From positions 107,289,590-107,353,589 of the forward strand of contig CM059190.1 of NCBI GenBank assembly GCA_030323885.1: a stretch of DNA of 64,000 bases, read 5' to 3'. This document shows, one piece after another, positions 9,825 to 19,971 of this stretch. The DNA comes from Branchipolynoe longqiensis (lineage: Eukaryota; Annelida; Polychaeta; Phyllodocida; Polynoidae). Every line of letters starts with the position of its first letter. Position 1 is the stretch's first letter. The translations under genes and the position numbers were made by a program. The notes beneath the pieces are model-generated. The model had not been told where the DNA came from. It was given only the letters and a program-made list of their open reading frames with translations, and did no database searches.

Positions 9825-10350
9825 TTAAATAGCTAAATAGCTAAATAGCTAAATAGCTAAATCGATAAATAGCTAAATAGCTAAATGGCTAAATGGCTAA
9901 ATGGCTAAACGGATAAACGGATGAACAGATGAACAGATGAACATATGAACATATGAACAAATGAACAAATGAACAAATGAACGGATGAACGGATGAACGG
10001 ATGAACAGATGACTAGATAACTAGATAACTAGATAACTAGACAACTAGACAACTAGATAACTAGATAACTAGATAACTAGATAACTAGATAACTAGATAA
10101 CTAGATAACTAGATAATTAGATAACTAGATAACTAAATAAATAGATAAATAGATAAATAGATAACTCGATAAATAGATAAATAGATAAATAGATAAATAT
10201 ATAAATAGATAAATAGATAAATAGATAAATAGATACATCTATACATAGATACATAGATACATAGATACATAGATACATGGATCCATATATACATAGATCC
10301 ATAGATACATAGATACATAGATAAACATATAAATAGATAAATAGGAAGAG
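9825..10350. repeat. octanucleotide array with five successive variants
   Basis: An 8-bp period holds throughout while the unit changes by blocks: CTAAATAG, CTAAATGG, ATGAACAG/ATGAACAA/ATGAACGG, ATAACTAG, ATAAATAG, ATACATAG. This pattern suggests successive local expansions of drifted units. Confidence 0.95.
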
Positions 10351-10424
10351 TACGTGAACCATGACCTTGAACTTCCCGTGTTCGGTGATTAGTGGCAAAT
10401 GAAAAGAACCAAAACACCACAAAC

Positions 10425-10560
10425 CGGGCGAAATGGGCGAATGGGTATGGCAGTCATATTCTGTGCACGAGGTTGGGGTTCGAACCCCGGCCCACCCAAG
10501 ATTTACAGAAGTGATGTCACTTGCTGTCCTGGTGACCGGAAGTACTAGGATAAAGCCGGA
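10425..10560 (+). mobile_element. SINE fragment (family A), tRNA-like head
   Basis: CCGGGCGAAATGGGCGAATG at 10426 matches the tRNA-like head of the copy at 34054. GGGTTCGAACCCCGG forms a good B-box and T-arm. After it come degraded body motifs (CACTTGCTGTCCTGGTGAC). It is a SINE head, not a tRNA gene: no anticodon arm pairs well and the acceptor stem fails. Confidence 0.65.
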
Positions 10561-11115
10561 AGTGGCGGGATGGGGAGGGCGGGGTTATTTAACTGACATT
10601 GACTATTGAAATTCCGGAAGGTTCCATCACCTGCTCAATCAACGAATGTAAACAAAATTAAGATATTTTAAAATTGATTTTACTTCCAAGTTAAACCCAC
10701 GTGCCAATCATGTTTTCCCATGCCAACCCAAAAACCATTTAAGGCAACAGTTTCGCCCCCAAACTATACAAGACCCCTGGAATAACTGGTTGTAAACAAT
10801 TCGACATTGATCATTTTAAGCACACATCAAATGTGCGTCACAAGTCACATTCTAACATGACAGACTTGCATGTAATCCGACCTTTCTCCTGATATAATTT
10901 GTCAGTGCCGGGGCACTGATCTTCCAGTCGTTGAACAATCGTGGTTGGTTACACATATTGGTGAGAGAATAATCTGTGCTGTATTGTCTTACAGCACACA
11001 CGTCTCTGTACAGGTAGAATGGAAGCAGTGTGTGTTGTATAGTTTACAGCACACACCACTATGTATACCACTGGAGGGAGTAGTCACATACAGCGAGGTG
11101 GTTGCTAGTCACTTT
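10560..11115. other. non-repetitive AT-richer stretch, no gene recognised
   Basis: It holds two ETS-like sites (ACCGGAAGT near 10536, GCCGGAAGTGGCGGG near 10557), a GC-box-like GGGGAGGGCGGGG and then AT-rich DNA. Open frames are at most about 60 residues and unrecognised. Confidence 0.5.
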
Positions 11116-11163
11116 TTCCTGGTATGACCTTAGATGTTGCCAGGATGTAAAACCCCAACAGGT
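11116..11163 (+). mobile_element. SINE family A, isolated 3' tail
   Basis: GGTATGACCTTAGATGTTGC then CAGGATGTAAAACCCCAACA is the terminal ~45 bp of the family A SINE with nothing of the body before it, so it is a 5'-truncated insertion. Confidence 0.75.
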
Positions 11164-11395
11164 TCTTGCTCAGCTGCCTCTGGCCCGCAGTGAATGGCGC
11201 CTGTCGCCATTTACCTGAGTTATACTTTTCGCTCGTGCTGTTGTCTTGACTCCCATCCACCGGCACTCCTCCCCTCCCCCCCCCCCTCACCCACCCCCTC
11301 AAACCCACCCCACTCGCTCGTCAACAAGGACCGCCCGGGAACCAGCCCCTCCACACTTAAAACTCGCGTTATTACAACGGCCATTAACCACCTGG

Positions 11396-11470
11396 TTAAC
11401 AGCTCTTTAACAGCTCTTTAACAGCTCTTTAACAGCTCTTTAACAACTCTTTAACAGCTCTTTAACAGCG
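11396..11470. repeat. 11-bp tandem repeat AGCTCTTTAAC, six copies
   Basis: ACAGCTCTTTAAC recurs with period 11 between 11400 and 11468. Confidence 0.95.
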
Positions 11471-11595
11471 CACACGTGATCAGCGCGCATGCGCGTTGTG
11501 AGCGCCACTTCCGGTCGCACCGTGCGGCGCGTGTCAATCTGCACGGCCCGCCAGACGGCAGCTGTAACGCGTGTTTTGATTGGCCCCCATGATGA

Positions 11596-11608
11596 GGCCC
11601 TCTAGTGG
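11596..11608 (-). promoter_or_regulatory. CTCF-like half match CCACTAGAGGGCC
   Basis: The reverse complement reads CCACTAGAGGGCC, matching the CTCF core except at the end. This is a weak call on its own and gains some weight from similar sites elsewhere in the window. Confidence 0.25.
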
Positions 11609-11694
11609 CCAGAGGAGGCATTAAGCGGCCATAACGCTAAGTGCGGGACGATGGCTTATCTGTCGGGACGGGCCCTCCACTCAGCAGGCTGCTG

Positions 11695-11945
11695 GTGTGA
11701 GAGTGTGTGAGTGTGTGTATACATGTCTGTGTATATATATGGATGTATACATGTGTGTACATGTATGTGACGTAGTAAATTAGTATGTGGCTCGGAATGA
11801 ATATGTGAGTGTGTGTATACATGATTGTGTGTATACATATGTGTGTACATGTGTGTATATTTGTGTGATATACCATGTGTATGGCGTGGGTGAGTGACCA
11901 CATGTGAACCTGTCTGTGTGGAATGCGTGTGTATGTGTGCGTGTA
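11695..11945. repeat. degenerate (TG/TA)n with ACATGTGTGTA units
   Basis: GTGTGTATACATG-type units in a low-complexity block, followed by a purine-rich GAAAGAGAGGGG patch (11970-12045). Confidence 0.85.
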
Positions 11946-12056
11946 TGCATGAATGTACTTTTGAGAGGGGGAAGAAAGAGGGAAAGAGAGTGGGAAGATA
12001 TCTTGACAGAAAGGGAGAAAGAGAGGGGAAAGAGAGGGGAAAGAGATATATACACA

Positions 12057-12233
12057 CAGTAAAACCTCTATATACCGACCCCTCCAGAGATCGACCACCC
12101 CTTATATCGATCGCTTTATTTGGGTCCCAAAAATACCATTGTAAGGATATTCTAACTCTCAGAACCGACCACCTCCCTAAATAGACCACTTAAAGTCAGG
12201 CCCTAGGTCGGTCGATTTGGGGAGGTTTTACTA
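12057..12233. mobile_element. 177-bp non-autonomous DNA element, pogo/Tigger-like termini
   Basis: The left end CAGTAAAACCTCTATATACC and right end GGGAGGTTTTACTA are inverted copies (AGTAAAACCTC). A second inverted block has CGACC at left and GGTCGGTCG at right. The CAGTRRAACCTC start is typical of pogo/Tigger elements of the Tc1/mariner superfamily. No transposase is present. Target duplications are unclear. Confidence 0.6.
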
Positions 12234-12239
12234 GGTACC

Positions 12240-12900
12240 GGCAGCGCACATTAAAAGTCCAGGAATGGTGCTTTTTTTTTTATCAATATTCACATGATTG
12301 TAACTATTTCTCTATGTGTATGATTTAGATGAAATTACATAACCTAGAACATCAACACATGTTTTATCTAATAGTGTTGTTGGATAGAATATATAGTAAG
12401 TTGGTATTTAAGTAAACTCCATTTGAATGATAACTGTATTTAGTGAATATTCCTTCATTACTGATGTATGTGAAAATGACTGTGGAAACAGGGTATTTTT
12501 AATGGGCTCGCGCTTCCTTGCACTACCTCATAGAAAGTCATGGATGGTACCAGAAGAAGCACAATGACCTCAGCTCTCTAACCCTATATGGGTTGCACTA
12601 GGTCAAAAAGGTCAATCAGGTGTATATATATAATCCTCCAGTGCGACTGACACTGGTCAACATACAGGGGAGGTGAGGTGGGTGAGATGGCGTCACCGGT
12701 AAAGTGTTGTATCTTACAGAGGATTACAATAATAATAAGTAATATTCCCTTACGTATCTGTATAATCGCATAATACATTATACATCACACATATAATATA
12801 CCGGTGCACAAGGGACACGTGCTTAGACAAACTAAATACGTGGCGTTTTCCCCTCATGATTTCATGGAACTGTCACTGTCAGTTAAGCAGAAAACAGGCC
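12240..12900. other. AT-rich non-repetitive stretch, no gene recognised
   Basis: About 660 bp with many in-frame stops on both strands. A T10 run lies at 12271-12280. No homologous repeat elsewhere in the window was noticed. Confidence 0.5.
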
Positions 12901-12911
12901 AGAGAACGATG

Positions 12912-12992
12912 TGCAGATGTATGTATATGTGTGTAGGTGTGTGTAGGTGTGTGTGTAGGTGTGTGTAGGTGTGTGTGTAGGTGTGTGTAGAT
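12912..12992. repeat. GTGTGTAGGT minisatellite
   Basis: About eight units of TGTGTGTAGG(TG) of 10-12 bp. Confidence 0.9.
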
Positions 12993-13493
12993 GTGCGGGT
13001 CTTTGCCAGGGAAAGCGGCCGGCGTCGGGCCAGCTTGGCGCAGCGGGAGGAGGCAGGGGGAGGTGAGGCTAGGGGAGGCAGGGGGGCAGGAGGAGGCGGG
13101 TGAGGGGCGGGTAGCCTCGGGGACCCGACACAATGCCTCATGATGCGCCGCTCGCTGCATTTTGGCAGCCCCTCCGGACGGACAGTGGAATCTGTGAGTG
13201 GGACCTCACTGTGGGCGGTGTCGCCCCTTGGCGCTACACTCAAGCACTGCGGTGGCGGTGGGTGGTGGGTGGGTGGTGGGTGGGTGGTGGGGGTAAGGCG
13301 AGGTAGAAGTGTTTACCTGGCCCTGATTGTGGAGTGCGGGACTGGAAGTTGGAACTCTCCTGTTTCAGGCTGCATGTGACACAGGCCGAGCTGGTGTCAG
13401 AAGATAAACCCACCTTACTCTCAGGCGGGTTCTCTATGTGACTGTCTCCCCCCACTCTCTTTCCACTCTCTATCCCCTCTCTTTCCCCTGATT
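12993..13493. other. GC-rich stretch with purine-rich patch, no gene recognised
   Basis: GGGAGGAGGCAGGGGGAGG-like DNA at 13045-13110, CpG-bearing sequence to 13210, a GGTGGGTGGTGGGTG microrepeat at 13250-13292 and a C/T tract at 13448-13488. No exon-like pattern is seen. Confidence 0.45.
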
Positions 13494-13610
13494 AACAGCA
13501 TCTGAGGTGATATCAGGGCGGGCACTGATTTGTGGCAGTGAGCACCCACACACTGGGTGCCTTTATATACCATGACCCGAAATCCCACTCAGTCAGATTA
13601 TCCTAACCAT
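13494..13610 (-). mobile_element. SINE family A, 3' half
   Basis: Plus-strand order is AACAGCATCTGAGGTGATAT, CAGGGCGGGCACTGATTTGT, then CATGACCCGAAATCCCACTC and AGTCAGATTATCCTAACCA, collinear with the copy at 16466. The element stops at the body. Confidence 0.75.
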
Positions 13611-13611
13611 G

Positions 13612-13790
13612 TCTGGTATATTCGAGATAATTGTTTTGGTTTTGAAAAGTTGATGTTTTAATCGGACTATGCGGCTTTAATCACGGACCCCATATCAAAG
13701 TTGAATCTGTAGGATTAAATCTAGGTAAGTGTTTTGGTTTTGACAATGTGCTGCTTTTAGGTGCTTTATCCGACTGTGCTGCTTTAACGC
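13612..13790 (+). mobile_element. two tandem right ends of the TCCGATG inverted-repeat element
   Basis: ATAATTGTTTTGGTTTTGAA leads to ATCGGACTATGCGGCTTTAA (13661-13680). A second copy of AAGTGTTTTGGTTTTGACAA leads to ATCCGACTGTGCTGCTTTAA (13768-13787). Each is the right terminus of the element found whole at 37960-38320. Confidence 0.65.
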
Positions 13791-13873
13791 CGGGCTTGGC
13801 GTCCACTAGTAGTACTAGTATTAGCCGGGTGGTGGCGCTGGCCGTGTTATCGGCACGCCAGCCTCTGGATACA

Positions 13874-13887
13874 CTACCAGGGGGCGG
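13874..13887 (+). promoter_or_regulatory. CTCF-like site CTACCAGGGGGCGG
   Basis: One mismatch (second position) from the CTCF core CCASYAGRKGGCRS. Confidence 0.3.
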
Positions 13888-13898
13888 CCTTAGCTGCT

Positions 13899-13950
13899 TA
13901 TCTGCTTATCTGCTTATTTGCCTATCTGCCTATCTGCCTATCTGTCTACG
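13899..13950. repeat. 8-bp repeat (TTATCTGC / CTATCTGC)
   Basis: Six to seven octamers TATCTGCY in tandem. Confidence 0.9.
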
Positions 13951-14078
13951 GGCACAGAAGGGCAGTGTTGTCAGATATGAGTTACGCCGTCTACTTTCTA
14001 AGGGGCGCCTGAGTGGCTGAGTGGTGCGCACGGGAAAGCACATGCGCACAGTCGGCACCGGCAGGAGCATGCGCACAG

Positions 14079-14404
14079 CCGGTGTCGCAGTTTAAAAGGG
14101 TACCCGGTTTAAAATAGGTCTTTTCACAATGCACATGCGCATGCATTTCTGCTCGATTGAGATTCTACCCACGTTTAATAACTTGTAAATTGCTTGTTTA
14201 CTTGTTAGTGCAGAGGATATTATATACTATCAAGCATAACATATTTACTACAATGATTCCTGACGGAATCCTTGCTTGAGCTCCCCCACAGTCAAGCAAG
14301 CCAGAAATTCAGACAAGATTTCAGGTTTGCCATTTGACTTTGATGCATGTGCATTGCGAAAAGCCCCATTTTAAACAAGGTACCCTTTCAAACTACGACA
14401 CCGG
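14079..14404. mobile_element. 326-bp non-autonomous DNA element with ~60-bp terminal inverted repeats
   Basis: The left terminus CCGGTGTCGCAGTTTAAAAG runs on to AATGCACATGC. The right terminus, reverse-complemented, reads CCGGTGTCGTAGTTTGAAAG and also runs to AATGCACATGC, so about 60 bp are inverted with a few differences. The interior is AT-rich and non-coding. Flanks outside both ends share GGCACCRGCAGGARCATG, so the host site itself was repeated or was duplicated on insertion. Confidence 0.8.
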
Positions 14405-14524
14405 CACCAGCAGGAACATGGGCATAGTCGGCAAAGTCAGCCCGACTTAGCAAAAGACGAGACAGGTGACATTAAATTGGAATCAGTATAAACATCACTT
14501 TTTATGTACATTTCTATTATATGT

Positions 14525-15063
14525 AGCTGGTTATATGTGTATACCATATAATATAGCATGGTATGTGTATACCATATAGTATATCATGGTATGTGTATAC
14601 CATATAGTGTAGCACGGTATGGGTATACCATATAGTGTAGCACAGTATGTGTATACCATATAGCATAGCATGGTATTGCATACAATATAGTATAGCACAG
14701 TATATGTATACCATATAGTATAGGATGGTATATGTATACCATATAGTATAGCACATATTTGTATACCATATAGTATAGCACGGTATGTGTATACCATAGT
14801 ATAGCATGGTATGTGTATACCATATAGTGTACAACGGTATCTGTATACCATATAGTATAGCACAGTATGTGTATACCATATATCATATCATGGTATATGT
14901 ATACCATATAGTATAGCATGGTATATGTATACCATATAGTATATCACAGAATTGTATACCATATAGTATAGGACGGTATGTGCATACCATAGTGTAGCAC
15001 GGTATGTGTATACCATATAGTATAGAACGGTATGTGTATACCATATAGTATAGCACGGTATAT
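14525..15063. repeat. 28-bp minisatellite of dyad-symmetric TATA-rich units, ~19 copies
   Basis: Unit GGTATGTGTATACCATATAG plus TATAGCAC. GGTATRTGTATACC is nearly self-complementary, so each unit can fold. Period is 27-28 bp with a few length variants. The same unit reappears at 15865-16022 and once at 46749-46785. Confidence 0.95.
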
Positions 15064-15066
15064 GTA

Positions 15067-15086
15067 CCCAGCGGCTCGCCGCTGGG
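15067..15086. repeat. perfect 9-bp hairpin CCCAGCGGC-TC-GCCGCTGGG
   Basis: It starts four bases after the 28-bp array ends. It is GC-rich while its left neighbour is AT-rich. Its role is unknown; there is no gene for which it could be a terminator. Confidence 0.85.
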
Positions 15087-15206
15087 ATTTAAATGCGCAA
15101 CATGGAGGTCGGCGCACAGGGCGACATCCCGTGTCTATCTGGCGTGACACATTAAGATAGGGCGGGGGGAACTTTGAGTTCACTGTTACATGTATTGCTC
15201 ACCATT

Positions 15207-15782
15207 AATAGACTACATCACGGTTCCGACTGCGCATGCGCTGAAAAAGGCCTTGGGAGCAAAGCAAAGGCGAACGGCCATTAAGTTTGCCAATACGCGC
15301 ATTGAAAAACGTCAGTTTTATTCAAAATTAATAGAAATCCAAAACCCCAACCATATCAATTTAATATAATCTTTTTGGGAAACATGTTTTCTATATGTGT
15401 TCCAAGCGGTTTGTGCCTAGGTGGTGTGGTTTTATCAATATTTTACTTTTGCTGTATGGAGATTACTCACTGCCATTGACAATGCATTGAGTACTCTGGC
15501 TGTGGCTCTAACACTAGTCTGAGTGCCTAGATTTGTCTAAATCTAAATGCACATGTCATAAGATGTGCTGATTATATTGATGTAAATGCAATGCTGGATA
15601 AAAGATTAATACCTTAATTTATTATCTATATCCTTTTAGTTAGTATTCTATATTTCAAACAAGAGCTGAGATGAGCTGAAACTAGCACATTTCATAGCTG
15701 CACCCAGTGCTTTTGGGGGGGTTGTTTTGCTCTGACCCATCCAACAATGCACCGCGCCGCTGGAACCGTGATGTAGTCTATT
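15207..15782. mobile_element. 576-bp non-autonomous DNA element, TIR AATAGACTACATCACGGTTC
   Basis: The 21-bp left end at 15207-15227 is exactly reverse-complemented at 15762-15782. The interior carries a reverse-oriented copy of the core of the element at 16871-17376 (CATTGACAATGCATTGAG, GTTTTCTATATGTGTTCC). No transposase frame is present. Confidence 0.85.
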
Positions 15783-15864
15783 GGTTTGTCATTGTTTCAC
15801 CTTTAGTCAGACTTTAATACAAAGTCCTTTTTACTCCCCCCGTGTGTTCGCGTTCATTTAAGTA

Positions 15865-16022
15865 TTCCATATAGTATAACACGGTATGTGTATACCATAT
15901 AGTATAGCACGGTATGTGTATACCATATAGTATAACACGGTATGTGTATTCCATATAGTATAACACGGTATGTGTATACCATATAGTATAGCACGGTATG
16001 TGTATACCATATAGTATAGCAC
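15865..16022. repeat. 28-bp minisatellite, second block, ~5.5 copies
   Basis: Same unit as 14525-15063 and same orientation (ATACCATATAGTATAGCACG). About 800 bp separates the blocks, 576 of it the inverted-repeat element. Confidence 0.95.
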
Positions 16023-16261
16023 TGCTTCTTTCTTCTGGTGGTCACGCAGCCTGACCAGCTAGGCGGGCGTCGATAAGGAGATCTCTAACCTAGATACCAA
16101 ATTCCTGATAACAGGACGCTCCGGGAAGGAGCCGTGACAGGCCGCGCGTCGTCTGCTGCTTACAAAGTTACAGTCCGTGCAGGAAAAAAGGCGGCAAAAC
16201 AGAACCTGAAGCACGGCTTCCCGTCTACAGCAAGATGCCCACCAACTCAGGCTTGCTTCGA

Positions 16262-16408
16262 CCAGCCCGATTTACCACCCGACTGTCGGCTCCCGACTGT
16301 CTGCTCCCGACTGTCTGCTCCCGACTGTCTGCTCCCGACTGTCTGCTCCCGACTGTCGGCTCCCGACTGTCGGCTCCCGACTGTCGGCTCCCGACTGTCG
16401 GCTCCCGA
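16262..16408. repeat. 14-bp minisatellite (CCCGACTGTCTGCT / CCCGACTGTCGGCT)
   Basis: Ten units; two unit types are segregated into blocks (TCTGCT left, TCGGCT right). Frames on both strands stay open across it without coding meaning. Confidence 0.95.
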
Positions 16409-16465
16409 ATTAACAGTATTACTATTAGCAGCAGTGTCGTCTGGCACCGTCCGGATAGATGTTTG

Positions 16466-16790
16466 TATGTTGTCTCACATCCTAGCAACATCTAAGGTCA
16501 TACCAGGACAGCTAGTGACTTCTGACAGTGTACAAATATGGTGACCTTATAGTGCTGCCAAACTGGGAGAACAGGCTGCTGACACCATGACCTGATATCC
16601 CACACAGTCACGTTATCCTGACAGTGATCTACCCAGTCCTTGTCCTATCCTAATAATGCCAATCGCCAGGTTAGGTAGCGGTAAGTATAGATTTAATAAG
16701 TCAATTGCTTGACTCGGCAGGGATTCAAATTCCTGACCTTCCACAAGGGAAGCCACCACTCTACCGATTCGACCACCAAGTCCGGTTCTA
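16466..16790 (-). mobile_element. SINE family A, full length
   Basis: Minus strand order: tRNA-like head (16788 to ~16715, with GAATTTGAATCCCTG as B-box), body (CTGGCGATTGGCATTATTAG), central conserved segment with GATATCAGGTCATGGTG, then the tail ending CTAGGATGTGAGACAAC. About 325 bp. The head resembles a tRNA with CGAATCGGTAGAGTGGTGGC. Confidence 0.88.
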
Positions 16791-16870
16791 TCCTGTTCGA
16801 CCAATCACTCCCTGCTGGTTGCATTGTCCTCCCGGCCTAATTTGAGAAGCTCCCTTTCATTGGGCAGAGC

Positions 16871-17376
16871 CCGGTGGGGCGGTTTCAGCCGTGTGCCAGT
16901 TTCAGCCGCACGCATAGACTCAAACTCAAGGCATTGTCAATGGTCATGAGCAATCTTCATACAGAAAATACAGAAAAAGTGAAATATCTCTAAAACCACA
17001 TCACCTATTAACAAATTGCTTGGTACACATATAGAAAACATCTTTACCAAAAAGATTATATTAAATTTATGAGGTTAGGGTTCTTGATTTCTATTAATTT
17101 TGAATAAAACTAATGTTTTGCACTGCGGTTACCGTCAAACTCAAGGCATTGTCAATGGTGATGAGCAATCTTCATACAGAAAATCCAGGAAAAGTGAAAT
17201 ATCTCTAAAACCACACCACCTAGAAACAAATCGCTTGGTACACATATAGAAAACATCTTTACCAAAAACATTATATTAAATGCATAACGTTAGTGACTCA
17301 CAACCATTGACAATGCCTTGAGTTTGAGTCTATGCGCATGGCTGAAACTGACAGTGAGCTGAAACCGCCCCACCGG
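16871..17376. mobile_element. 506-bp non-autonomous DNA element with ~72-bp TIRs and internal duplication
   Basis: The left end CCGGTGGGGCGGTTTCAGCC continues for about 72 bp to GGCATTGTCAATGG. The right end is its inverse, ending GCTGAAACCGCCCCACCGG. The interior has two direct copies of a ~170-bp segment (GAGCAATCTTCATACAGAAA at ~16947 and ~17162). No transposase frame. Confidence 0.88.
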
Positions 17377-17539
17377 CTTGGTTAGCGCACTGCATGTGGG
17401 ATTCTACAAGGTGCAGTTTGGCCACCCGGAAGTCGCTTCCCAGAACGCCTCCTGGCGACAGTCGGCGAGACTTGGACGCCAAGTGGCGTCAAAACGGAGC
17501 ACTTAGGGTCACCAGGTGTGAACATGACAGCGACACGGG

Positions 17540-17910
17540 CGGTCATCAGGCGAATTAAAGAGAACAGCGACATCAGCGGACATCAGGTGAATTAAAGCGA
17601 ACAGCGACTTCGGCGACCAGTAGGTGAACTAAGCAGGAGAACAGCGACACAGATGGATATTAGTTGAATTAAAGAGAAGAACGGCGACATCGGCGGATAC
17701 CGTGGACCCAGACCAATATTACTATTATTAGGCGAATTAAAGAGATATCAGGGCGGTTATCAGCCAAACGAAAGAGTAGACGGTGACATGAATGAACATC
17801 ATGTAAAATAAGAGAACAGCGACATTGCGGACAGCAGCTGAACTAAAGAAGAAAACAGCACAGCGACACAGGCGGACAACAGGCGAACTAAAGAGGAAGC
17901 GCGTCCGGCA
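17540..17910. repeat. degenerate ~45-bp repeat (GAATTAAAGAGAACAGCGAC)
   Basis: About eight diverged units of GGCGAATTAAAGAGAACAGC followed by GACATCGGCGGACATCAG. Decay is much greater than in neighbouring arrays, suggesting an older array. Confidence 0.8.
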
Positions 17911-17974
17911 CTACACCTCCTCGGGCAGGCAATAAAGCAACGTTGAACAAGACGCCAGCCGACCCCGTCCCCTC

Positions 17975-18110
17975 CTCCCCCCTCCTCCCCCCACACACAC
18001 TGCCCTCTCCCGCCCCCTCACACACTGCTCCCTCCCACCCCACTCCCACTGCCCTCCCGCCACCCACACCGCCGTCTCCCGGGTCGCCGTCACACTCCCC
18101 CTCCCGGGCC
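17975..18110. repeat. C-rich repeat (CCCTCCCGCC...ACACTGC)
   Basis: Low-complexity CCCTCCTCCCCCC and CACACTGCYCCCTCC units. Confidence 0.75.
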
Positions 18111-18347
18111 TGTGGCCTCAGGTGTGGCCGGGCCGCCTACGTCCTCACGTCCATCACCGTCTGCAGCTGACTGATTTACCGACAAGTGTGTGTCTGTTCG
18201 CTGGTGGCGCCGGAAGCACGGAGATCCCCGGTTGAAGGAAGTGAGGGGAACGCACGATGGACCAGTCACGAGACCGCCGTTATGTATGGGCACAGATTCG
18301 AGCTTTTCTTGTCACATCTATTGGCGACGCAGATGAAATTGCAGTAC

Positions 18348-18942
18348 CAGAGAATTAGGCGGAGAATTAGGCGGAGAATTAAGCGGGGAATTAGGCGGAG
18401 AATTAGGCGGAGAGTTAGGTGGAGAATTAAGCTGGGAATTAGGCGGAGAATTAGGCATAGAATTAGGCGGAGAATTAGATGGGGAATTAGGCTGGGAATT
18501 AGGCGGAGAATTAGGCGGATAATTAGGCGGAGAATTAGATGGGGAATTAGGTGGAGAATTAGGCTGGGAATTAGGCGGAGAATTTGGCGGATAATTAGAT
18601 GGGGAATTAGGCATAGAATTAGGCGGAGAATTGTATGGGGAATTAGGCAGAGAATTAGGCGGAGAATTAGGCGGGGAATTAGGCAGAGAATTAGGCAGAA
18701 AATTAGGCAGAGAATTAAGCGGAGAATTAGTCAGAGAATTAAGCGGGGAATTAGGTGGAGAATTAGGTGGAGAATTAGGCAGAGAGTTAAGCGGAGAATT
18801 AGGCGGAGAATTAAGCAGGGAATTAGGCAGGGAATAGGGTGGAGAATTCGGCGGAAAATTAGGCGGGGAATAAGGCGGAGAATTAGGCGGGGAATTAGGC
18901 AGACAATTAGGCGGGGAATTAGGCGAAGAATTAGGCTTCATT
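18348..18942. repeat. 12-bp minisatellite (GAATTAGGCGGA), ~49 copies
   Basis: GAATTAGGCGGA and variants (GGAATTAGGCGG, GAATTAAGCGGG). The period of 12 keeps frames open on both strands as tetrapeptide repeats (R-R-I-R on plus, N-S-P-P on minus). Substitutions alter residues freely, which argues against coding. Confidence 0.97.
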
Positions 18943-19129
18943 CAGTACCTTGACTCAGTAAGTCTAGGTAATTGTAAGTAACCTGGGTTTAAAATACCAC
19001 GACCTGCCACTTGAGAAGTTGGCCATCCTGTCTGATTACAGAACACACCTAGAGAATGGTTGAAATCTGTGCTTTTAGTTACATATGTGGTTCTCCGTGG
19101 ATGTAGATCTATATAATGTAGCAGTCTGA

Positions 19130-19532
19130 AGAGATAAACAACTTGGAGATAAGCAACTTGGAGAAAAGGAAGTTCTAGATAAGCAACTTGGAGATAAACA
19201 ACTTGGAGAGAAGCGACTTGGAGATAAGCAACTTAAGTTAGAGATAAGTAAGTTAGAGATAAGAACCTTGGAGATAAACAACTTAAGTTAGAGATAAGTA
19301 AGTTAGAGATACGAAACTTGGAGATAAGCAACTTGGAGATAAGGAAGTTCTAGATAAGCAACTTGGAGATACGCAACTTGGAGAGAAGCAACTTGGACAT
19401 AAGCAACTTAAGTTAGAGATAAGTAAGTTAGAGATAAGAACCTTGGAGATAAGCAACTTAAGTTAGAGATAAGTAAGTTAGACATAAGAAACTTGGAAAT
19501 AAGCAACTTAAGTTAGAGATAAGTAAGTTGGA
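19130..19532. repeat. 15-bp minisatellite (AACTTGGAGATAAGC) with larger ~60-bp order
   Basis: Units AACTTGGAGATAAGC alternate with AACTTAAGTTAGAGATAAGT. The ACTTAAGTTAGAGATAAGTA block recurs four times, giving a higher-order repeat. Confidence 0.92.
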
Positions 19533-19970
19533 GTTTCCATTTTGTGAGAGCAGAAAATAGCACTCGATACCAATGTGGCCGGGAGGGGCGAAAGCGGAGG
19601 GCGGAGGGCGGAGGGCAGAGGGTGGTGGCGCCCTGAGATTACGTGGCCTGTGGGGTCGGCGGCACCGCCTCCAGGGCGGGAAGTGGGCAGAGGAGGGATG
19701 ACACCCAGGGGTTTACCTGGAGCGGTGTGGTCGGAGAGGGAGCGGTCAGCGGTCAATGTGTGCCTGAGGACATTTCCCACGCCAGGTGTCGCCACCACCC
19801 AGGTACAGCAGCTAGCGTTACCTGGTCACCACACTAATCAACGCAGCAGGCTGCGTCCCGCACGGTGGCGCCACTAGTGTCAGTTTGTCGCGCACCTTGC
19901 TGCTTGTGTCAGCTGGTACCGTGGATGACCCCAGGTCACCGGACCAGACGCTCCGACCCCGGCCTCACCC
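19533..19970. other. GC-rich non-repetitive stretch, no gene recognised
   Basis: CpG-bearing sequence with a GGCGGAGGGC microrepeat at 19592-19620. No start and splice arrangement is convincing. Confidence 0.45.
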
Positions 19971-19971
19971 C

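Noticed and set aside
18186..18953. 255-residue Arg/Ile-rich frame and its minus-strand Asn/Ser/Pro counterpart
   Set aside because: The period of 12 makes both strands open. The composition is that of the GAATTAGGCGGA array.
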